A model generated the notes under the pieces. That model had not been told where the DNA came from. It ran no database searches and saw nothing but the letters and a program-made list of their open reading frames with translations. From Polyporus tsugae (Eukaryota > Basidiomycota > Agaricomycetes > Polyporales > Polyporaceae): DNA of 64,000 nucleotides. Made by a program: the position numbers and the translations under genes. The DNA is taken from positions 5,580,001-5,644,000 of the forward strand of contig JAHRBS010000004.1 of assembly GCA_024305745.1 (NCBI GenBank), read 5' to 3'. Within the stretch, counting starts at the first letter, position 1. Every line of letters begins with the position of its first letter. Shown here one piece after another: positions 56,175-64,000 of this stretch.

Positions 56175-57580
56175 AGCCAGTCTACACAGCTGGACTTCGA
56201 GGTCACCCCTTATCCTGTCGCCTCCCTGGTCCTGTTGGACGGGGACCGTGCGCTCAACCTCAATGCTACCACCTTCGCGCCGCCTCAAGAAGCGGCGGCT
56301 GCTCCCATGGACCCACCCGCCCTATCCGCCTCCGCTGCCAGCCTCTCGTCCCATAGGCTCTCGCTGCTTCATGCCAGCGGGAGGGCCGCTACCCCGGGGT
56401 CCACGTCAAATGACACAGAGTTTCCCCTCCCCCTTATGGCTATTCTCATCGCCGACGCGACTGTGGGGCAGCAGACCACCTCCTAGCCCGTTCTGGGGGT
56501 CATCGACTCGCTACAGTCTCCCTCTATCCTGGAAACAAGCCTCAAGTCCCATCTACCTACTATCCGAGCTGACACCCACCTCCTCGTCTTCACTGCGCAA
56601 CACATTTTGTGCATGCAGGTCTCCGACCGTGTTGAGCTTCGTACCGCTCTGGCATCTGTGACCGCAGCGACGCAGTACATCAATGAATGCCTTGCTCAGG
56701 CTAGTCTCCTGCCTGGCCAGGTCATGGAGATCCTCCAGACCCTTGAAGCTCGGGTTGACACCTCGCCCAAGCCATTGACTGGAAGGAGACTGCCCTCAAC
56801 ATCGAGGTCGCCTCCTTCCAGGACCACCATGTTGTCCTCTCGCACTCCTTGTCCAACGTGGAGAGCACCCTGGCAGAGCTCATCCGTGAGGTTTGCAACT
56901 TAACTGCCCCTCCTGTTGCCGTAGTGCAGGCACCGATGCCGGTGCAAGCAGCTCCGCCGCCGCTCTGCCTATCCAATCCCCCACTAGCAATAGTGCGCCT
57001 TTCCGTCGCTTGCGAACCCTTCTCGTCATTTGTCCGTCAGCGACGCAGGCCCCGCAAGTGCCTGACATTCTCCAGGAGGCTCATGTCTCCCAACCCAAGG
57101 CTGTTTGACATCGCCAGCCCGACACTGGCTCCCGCACAACGTCTCTGCATGCCAAGCGCCCCCGGCCCGATACTGGGGTTCAACCTGCCGCGACTGCGCT
57201 GCAGCTTGTGGCTGGGCCGTCCTCGGCACCGCCCCCTACGGTTGTTACTCCCCTTGCGACGTCTGGCTCCCCATGACGCCGGGTCCGTTTTGGCTCTATT
57301 AAATGGGTCCCAAACGTCGCGACCCTCCATCAGCAAGTGTATGCAGCCGCGTTCCCTGTTTGGAAGGTCGACTTCGCGCTCTTCGCGTGCCTTGACAATG
57401 CGGCGTTTGATGACCATGACGACTCTTATGTCTACCTCACCTTCCATACCTCTGAATACGCGCAAGCGTTCGTTGAGGCATGGTTTGCCAACCGATCGCG
57501 AGTCGAGTCAGGGCTATGTAAGGGCCCAAGCGTACATAGTGTAGGCTCTTCCTCGAACATGCATATTTCTCCGTTCTAAA
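56175..57580 (+). pseudogene. Gag-like retroelement protein, decayed
   Basis: One frame reads QLDFEVTPYPVASLVLLDG to TAG at 56484-56486, then PVLGVIDSLQSPSILETSL, VELRTALASVTAATQYINEC and VMEILQTLEARVD in the same frame. A one-base loss near 56758 moves it to ALNIEVASFQDHHVVLSHSL (coiled-coil-like), and another shift near 56900-56960 to FRRLRTLLV. TGA codons at 57106-57108 and 57274-57276 interrupt a frame that ends RRVRFGSIKWVPNVATLHQQ and SEYAQAFVEAWFANRSRVES. The two TGA and the TAG each fit a C-to-T change from CGA or CAG. The sequence resembles repetitive gag/ORF1-like proteins of agaricomycetes; no zinc knuckle or polymerase follows. Confidence 0.65.
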
Positions 57581-59115
57581 CTGTCTCTCTTGGCTCGGTG
57601 TCTGCTCGTATAATATAAAAGGGGACTTTACTAAAGCTCGAGGGGCCGTTTCTGCTCCTTAATCACTAAGGCCAAGGCCCAGGTCGGCTGCAGTCTCGAC
57701 GTCAATGTCGAGCGCTATGTTTCTGCCTTGCGCTGGTGACGTGGTCACAGAGTGTCACAGAAGTGTTACCACATCGTGACCCTGGCCGCAGACCGTCCCA
57801 CCTCGGTAAAGGGCTCTCAAAAATTGTGCCTTTAAAACACATGAATCTTGGGTTTTCTACATTTTGAGGGTCAATGTTCGCATGAGGTAGCCACGAGCAG
57901 CGCCTGCGGGTACGAGAGCGCGGGTGTAAGTGACGGGAAATTTCCAAATCAAGTTGTTCCCCAGCCGACCGGGGAGCGAACGGAGCAGATCACAGCGCCC
58001 GTTGAACGTTGAGCTCATGGCGGGCAGCGATTTGGAGATCGACTTGCAGCCGACCTGGGCCAAAGTGGGACATTGTTTTATTCCAACTTGAAACACACCT
58101 CCGGCCGCGACAAGATGACCAGCTCCGTTTACCACGGAGGGTGCGCAGCATTTGCATGATAGGTTCCAGCACACCAACTCGGCCGTGCACCTCCCCCGAC
58201 GACAAGGTAGCACGCGCTGCCTTGTGCGTGTTCAGGTGGGTTAGGAGGAGGACCGGGAGGATCAATAGGCGTCTTCTTCAAGTTCGGGCTCGAGTACAAG
58301 GAAAACTGGCGCTCCGTACGCCGGAACAGTCTGTCACTAGTCTGGCCGCACCCACGTTCTGCTCTGCACTTCAAGCGTCAGTCCTCTGCACCCGAAGCAA
58401 CGCACTGGCAGAATACCTTCCATGTACTGCCTGAGACTGGGTGGAACAGATTACGAAGCAGCGATTGAGGGTGATGTTTTTGAGCACGGATGAGTCCCTC
58501 CTACTCATTACTATGGTCGTTAATTCAAACCACTCCTAGACTACGGTCGTCGTCAGTGGGTTTTCGGTGCCTAGGGCCCCGCCTTAATCCTCTTCCCCTC
58601 TACTTATTTGTTTCTTATTCGTGGAGCTCCCCTCATGTCGCCGATGAGGGGAAGCAGAAAGCGCCATGCGCATTCCCGTGTTATCAGTGTCAATTTCTCT
58701 GTTTGACGGCGATGGCTGCGGGGTCACAGGGAATGGTGCTGGTCGAGGAAAGCCTTGATAACGCTCTTGACCTTATTCTGTGGTTAGGTTTGTCATCAAC
58801 TTCGACACTGGCGAGTCGCGTTGCAAGTCCTCGAATGAACTTTGTGAACGATGCACTGACACTCGCGCACGTGGTATCCACTATGCGGCGCACGGCACGG
58901 TTTCAGTCTTAGCTCTCGGAGGATATCAATGTGTATCGGATTGTATGACACCGTTTGTGTAGCTATTGGCACAATCGTGGCCTATGAGGCAACATTGTAG
59001 GTTGGGGCAAAGCTTTATTATCGTCGTTGGGTTCGACGTTAACTTGCAATTGGGTATCTCGGATCCATCAAAAACTCGCCCGTTGATTTGAGAGAGAGGT
59101 GAACAACACAGAAAA
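57581..59115. other. Unresolved region
   Basis: Open frames on both strands (57857-58213 minus with LLRSLPGRLGNNLIWKFPV; 58009-58434 plus; 58490-58912 plus) without family resemblance. Confidence 0.3.
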
Positions 59116-60298
59116 TCATGTGTTTATACTGAGAATGTGGCTAATTGACTGTTCCTCACGTGCCCTCATTATCTTTCTTCGCTCGTTCAATCTTCTTATA
59201 CCTGTACGAATACTCTGGATGTGCGCCTCTAGGGGAATAGCGGATCCGATGAGATCGGGTGCTGCGACTCTCTCCCTCAAATCCTCCAATTCTTCGCCCA
59301 TCTCCCGAAGGGTTTCCATTGCCATAATGATATGCGCCGCAGCACGCTTCCTATATTGGCCCAGGTCTCTCAACAGTTCAAGGTTCGCATTGAACGTACG
59401 CATCTGTGCCCGGTTGCCTCCCAGGATAGTCCATAAGTCGGAGAGGAGCGCGTCGCGAGCAATGCTGAGTGAGAGACCCTCACGGACACAAAGCTCGTGA
59501 ATTGCAGCGATGTGCTCATCAAGGTGATTGAGGTGTGCAGTGGAGACTTCTAGCTCAAGGATGAGATGCCGCATCTCAGATGAATGCACCTCTAGCGAAC
59601 TCTGGAACACCTGTAGGATGTCATGTTCTGCGTGTTTTCCAGACCAGAAAGGCCAAATGATGTGGAAGAACGACTTCGATTGGGTTTGGACATCCTCTAT
59701 AGTGCGTAGCGCGTGGTCGTTGACAGCCATGATCCTGAAAGACAGGCATAAGCTGATGGAAGAAGTGTACTAGGGTGATAGCTCACCTATCAATAGCGCC
59801 ATTTATCTTGGCACCGAGCCTATGCAGGCCTTGGCCTGTCTCCTTTGCATCGTGTACAAAATCGAGGAGAGATTGTGCGAGATAGTCGCGGCTTTTCAGC
59901 TCGCTGACCTTGACGAGGACGATTAGGTCTTTAGTTGCCAGCTCCGCCTTTTTTATCTCAAGAGTCAATGTCGGACCCCCCACGGCCTGATTGAGTAGTT
60001 GCTCCCAGCTTGTACTCTGAATCTCCACAAGATGGGGGTAATCAACTCTTTGAGGAGTTGATATATGACCCGGTTCATTTGTCGAAGAAGGTGTTTGGCA
60101 AGATGTCATACCAGAGATGCCAGGGATCCGACAAAGTGGAGCGTGGATTGTGTGAACCACTTCAGTCATGATCAAACCTAACACCCATAGGGATATGAAG
60201 TAGGCTAGGGGTCTCTGAAGTAGTCGAAGTGCATGGGTGAAGACGGAAACACAGTACTTCACAGAGGCAGCTGCAGTACGGTCAAGGGTGACCTCCAT
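59116..60298 (-). CDS. Membrane-anchored coiled-coil protein, function unknown
   Basis: Minus-strand exons 60298-59787 and 59734-59116 join across a 52-bp intron (gtgagc...tttcag) to give 376 aa with no break. Residues about 28-50 (PLAYFISLWVLGLIMTEVV) form one membrane helix. A short Cys-containing loop (CRIPGISGMTSC) follows, then a long helical region: LVEIQSTSWEQLLNQAVGG, MAVNDHALRTIEDVQTQSK, ELEVSTAHLNHLDEHIAAIH, LREMGEELEDLRERVAAP and IQSIRTGIRRLNERRKIMR. This matches a conserved but uncharacterised agaricomycete family with the same order of segments. The long helices suggest a membrane-tethered scaffold; that is inference. Among the best-preserved genes in the window. Confidence 0.75.
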
Positions 60299-63200
60299 TT
60301 CCAGCTATGTGATCCGAGATGAGGTGACTCTGAGGGCCAATGTTCTCTCAACAAGAGGGCCAACAATCAGACTGTTGCACTTACAGGAGCGTGGTGGTTT
60401 GCGGAATGGCTTTAGCGTTAGCGGAGAATAAGTACTTAGGGGGAGTGGATTTTGCCGCTAATAATCCGCATTTGTCATCAGAAAAAGTGTGGGTAGATCG
60501 GGCACGGACACCCGCGGCGAATCCGCGAGGGGTATTTTTTGGGGCAGAAGTTACGTGCGTTCGAGGAGCTCCGAAAAATATCGCCCAGGAGGGAATCACG
60601 TAAAGAGCGCACACAATTCCCGCAGAACGGTCTGCGTCACGGCTCAATGGCCCACCCTCTCACCCCCCGAATATGCATATGCTCGTGCAATCCCAGCCAT
60701 TCCCGCAAGATATTGCGAGGATTGCCTGAGATCGGCGCCTAGGCATTGTGAGGAGCCCGCGCGGTCGCGGGCCATGTGAGATGGATGGACATTGCACCAA
60801 ATTTGTGAGTTTGCATCCGCTTTGCTATGTTGCACTGGAGGGGAAGCGGGGAGGATCAGCATTGTGCAGTTAGAATAGATAGAGAACGGGTTTTTGAGAG
60901 TCAAACAAACACGCGCCACGACAGGTAGAACGAGCAAAGCAATTTTATTCCACAACAATACAGGCCACTACTAACTGCAGGCCGTCAGACCCGTGTCGAG
61001 TGCTACCATGACGCACTTGATGTCGCGCGCATTGTAACCTGGTACCAGTCGAATCGCTCCGGCGTCTCGCCAACCCAGCGACCTTGGGGCGAAGACATTG
61101 TCCGCGTCGTCATCAGTGCACTGCGAGAGAAAATCATGGCAAGCGGCGCTGAGGGGAGATTTAGTCAGCTTGATGAACGATGATGAGCAGGACACGAGAG
61201 CTTATCAAAGTAGAGGCAGCAGACTCGGAGGGGCAGCGAGACTGCCAGGAAAGAGGGGACATCGCAGTAAGACAGGCGGTGGAAAAAAGCACAGTGACAA
61301 CACACGCACCCATCCCTCGCAGCTCCAACTGCCGGCCTGCTCCGGTGAGCGATGCGGTCCCCGCGTCTGTCGGGAGAGGGATGAGACTACGCCAAGGACT
61401 ACGCTCAACGCAGGGATGGAAGAAAATGCGGCAGAGACAGCAGGCAATGGGTAACAGGAGGGCAGCGGCGGGGACCATGACACGGCACTCACCTTATCAG
61501 CGAAGAACACAGGCTGGCAAACCTGGACAGTTATTGAGCTCCTCATGGTTCCATGTCGGTCGCGCGCACAGGCCTGAACTGGATATGGTTAGCGGCGACA
61601 ACATATGAGAAAAAAGAGAGACTAGGGATCACCATCCACCGGCGATGCAACTGACTTTGGGGAATTTTGGGGAAGTTTTCAAGCGGGGTGGTTGCAAGGC
61701 TGGATGAGAATGAGTAAGTGTATGCGCTAATATGCGCACTTATGATCCAGGTAACCGCATATATGAGAGAATCCAAAGACCGTGGATTTATCATCAGCGT
61801 ACCTTGACTGTAGATCTGGGTTCCTGTGCAGCGCGCACCCTTGCTTGGACGTTGGTGCTAGGGAATAAGAGTAAGAGGGCAAGTTAGAGAGATGCGGATT
61901 TCGTTGCAAGTCCGATTTATGGGGTCCTGGTCCATAATTGATGATGTCAGGTGTTCTCCCGGAAGCACGTGTACGCTCATATCTGTGACGCGTTCAACGT
62001 ATGCGGCAGAGCCCGATACCGTTGTTGGAGAGCGGAATATGGTACAGAATACATGTAAGATAGCGAACCCGGATTTAGAAGTCGTCGTTGACCGTGCTAC
62101 GGGAATTTAGCGTTGGATACGGGGAAGGACGAGCAACTTACAAGTGTTGCTGAGTAGCCCGGAAGCCAGGTAACGAGTAGCCTCATCGTCGACAAGCAGG
62201 TAAAGGCGGAAGAGAAGAGACTGAGAAGAGACTGACGCAGCTACTTACTTGCGTGAAGTGGGGCTGCCACGCGACACGCACGTGAGTTTGACACGTAAAT
62301 GACGACATGCGGTTTGAGATCGGAAGCAGATTCGTCGCAAAGACCCGCTACCTGACGGTATCGGGAATTCCCTCCTCTCGCCCTGCGATGCACCATTCTC
62401 TTCTTCTCATTCTACACACGACCGCGCAGCATACCTCTAAGGACCCAAGAAAATAAGCATCGAAGGTCAGCCCTGACTCCATCCCCCCAACAAGGCTGTA
62501 AGATTTGCGCCGTCTGGAGACGTTCAAGTAGGAGAAAAGGGAGGAGGAAGTCGAGGCTTTCATGCCTAGGTGCATTACCAATATCTTCTCATTGTAAACA
62601 TCATTTTCTGATCGCATATAGCCCCCCTAGATGATGCAAATGCTCCCAAGTTCCACAAGGCGCACCACCCTCTCTCTTCTTCGCACATGATGCAGACCTG
62701 ACCACCCACAACGCTCAACGCAGAACTCATCATGGGCAACTTACAGCAAGCTTGGCTACGCTTCGCACGGTATGTTCCAGGTGTTTTGGCATGCTTCTGG
62801 TTGTCTGGTTTGGTCTGCGCGGGAGGCTGGCTTGGATGATGGATGGATGATGTGCGCAGTAATGATTACCAGATCATCCTTATTCCAAGACTTGTGGGGA
62901 GCTTGCTTGTTAGTGCATGCTGTGAAGGTCGCCGTCCTGTACGGTCAGGTCGTCTCACATCACCCTCACTGGCATTTCCTCCATTCCAGCCGGGTTGTCG
63001 TTGTTATCGGTGCTGACAGCATTCCCAACCACACAGATCTACACGGTCTTGGTCCTCTGGTCGCCAGACATCATCCGAGTTTCCAAGTCCCCTGAACAGA
63101 CATATCCCTCCCCTCGCAAATTGTCCATCCGCCTGCCTCTCAGCTCTGTCGGCGACTCGCTCTCGGTCGACCTCGAGACTGTCGTCATTCCCGCCTACAA

Positions 63201-63359
63201 CAAGACTGCTCAGCTGTCGAGCATGACCACAACACTCGCGCATCTCGAGTCGACATGCTCGTCATGCACGCACAGGGTACATAGCTTGCGCGACGGCACG
63301 GCGGTCAAGCTGAGCATGCATAGAGCGAGGTCCGGGTCGCCGTGCTTGAAAAGAACGTG
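60299..63359. other. Unresolved region
   Basis: Several short open frames. Minus 60971-61195 (LSAACHDFLSQCTDDDAD) has a plausible acceptor upstream. A plus-strand ATG at 62732 (MGNLQQAWLRFAR) is followed by a gtatgt donor and a gctgacag acceptor near 63020. These may be pieces of genes, but no family was recognised and no model closes. Confidence 0.3.
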
Positions 63360-64000
63360 GACAAGGGCGATCGAGGCTGAGACAATCCCTGACATTGTCT
63401 GCTCACACTGCACCCAACCCATTGCCGGTGTCGGCCTCTACTACGTTTTCGGCGGCACCATTATCCCCTCCACTGAACTCATACTTGCCATCCCTACCAG
63501 ATCGCAGGCTGCAAGGAGATTGTGTTCGCAATGGCACTGCCGCGTCCGAATGGATGCGTCTCCCTCTGAGGTCATGTACGTTGCCAAGCTTGTCAGTGCG
63601 TCCGCCATCCTCTTGAGCAAGTGGTGTACAGGCCGTTACCGCACTCGACTGTGGCGCCAATACCGTCCCGAACGTCGACAAGCTCTTTGACCCAAGCAAG
63701 CAATGAGTCACTGCCACAAGAAGCTCATCCAGAACGACGCAGACATGCTTGTCACGATCCTCTTGCCAGGCGGCCTATCGGAGGTGCTCGTCGCCGCGCA
63801 CTACACCTCTGGTGCAGTCTTCGTTGCCGCCGACCTTCTCTTGCAGGCCAAGCATTGCATCGACTTGCAGGTTGTGCTCGTCGCAGTCGACACACGCCCG
63901 AGCTCATCCCTGTGATCGCCATGCCTGAGGCCCGCGCGCTGATGCACGTAAACGTTGTCCGCCAGTCGATTGGACTCGTTCCTGAAGAGGATCATCGTCC
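63360..64000 (+). pseudogene. HIS4-like: Histidinol dehydrogenase domain (HIS4-type), decayed, cut by the window edge
   Basis: Reading along changing frames: IEAETIPDIVCSHCTQPIAG, VGLYYVFGGTIIPSTELILA, then IAGCKEIVFA, EVMYVAKLVSASAILLS, QAVTALDCGANTVPNVDKLF, and finally LIQNDADMLVTILLPGGLSE, VLVAAHYTSGAVFVAADLLL and QAKHCIDLQVVLVAVD. This is the order of histidinol dehydrogenase, the last step of histidine synthesis, carried in fungi on the trifunctional HIS4 protein. In the Zn-binding region the family QAEHG reads QAKHC here. At 63704-63706 a TGA stands where the family has Trp (NQWVTA). At least three frame changes occur between 63500 and 63710. The N-terminal HIS4 domains were not seen upstream. 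The gene continues or is cut beyond 64000. Confidence 0.82.

Noticed and set aside
60971..61195. Minus-strand Cys-containing ORF considered as a hydrophobin
   Set aside because: Lacks the eight-Cys pattern with paired CC and a secretion signal.

Overview
The window looks like nuclear DNA of a filamentous basidiomycete, most likely an agaricomycete. The evidence is many short GT-AG introns of about 46-105 bp, mixed gene orientation, no operons, and protein families typical of that class: PHO80/PCL-type cyclins, large F-box and BTB families, a Plavaka-type DNA transposon and gag-like CCHC proteins. No rRNA, tRNA, CRISPR array or bacterial-style feature was recognised.

Layout. 0-4.3 kb: two members of a lineage-specific F-box-like family, one broken (649-1741) and one apparently intact (2927-4228). 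6.6-9.8 kb: a coding fragment, a RING-finger gene with a SUMO-interaction-like motif (7136-7980), a dispersed repeat and a small orphan gene (9284-9783). 10.2-11.9 kb: a TEA/ATTS-domain transcription factor. 12.7-13.9 kb and 25.2-26.4 kb: a 1,256-bp direct repeat that appears identical. 14-24 kb: a candidate orphan gene, a decayed BTB gene (17.2-19.3 kb), a stray piece of the TEA gene, a cytochrome P450 relic, a defective paralogue of the 9.3-kb orphan and one further orphan gene. 26.8-28.7 kb: a Plavaka relic and a broken cyclin copy. 29.4-32.5 kb: orphan multi-exon genes.

33.97-41.47 kb is a 7.5-kb Plavaka-type (CACTA-like/CMC) DNA transposon with matching terminal inverted repeats. It carries two divergently transcribed genes: a decayed C2H2-headed transposase and a companion gene of unknown function. 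Just beyond its right end lies an open CCHC zinc-knuckle gene (41.6-42.8 kb), followed by a second broken cyclin (43.4-44.5 kb) in inverted orientation to the first. 45-52.8 kb holds another inverted copy of the dispersed repeat, several orphan candidates and a third F-box-like gene that is intact over its visible exons. 55-57.6 kb holds a 5'-truncated, frameshifted piece of the mitochondrial Rho GTPase Miro/Gem1 next to a decayed gag-like ORF. 59.1-60.3 kb is an intact membrane/coiled-coil gene, and the right edge carries a decayed histidinol dehydrogenase (HIS4-type) domain.

The genes do not form a pathway. The common theme is accretion and decay: many recognisable housekeeping-type domains (Miro, histidinol dehydrogenase, P450, BTB, cyclin) are fragments or carry frameshifts and stops, beside duplicated segments and transposon debris. 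Many of the stops can be read as C-to-T type changes (CAG to TAG, CGA to TGA, TGG to TAG/TAA/TGA), and three of the breaks fall in C homopolymers. The likely intact genes are the RING gene, the TEA gene, F-box copies 2 and 3, the 131-aa orphan, the zinc-knuckle gene, the 59-kb membrane gene and some orphans. All exon limits are read by eye from splice consensus and reading frame.
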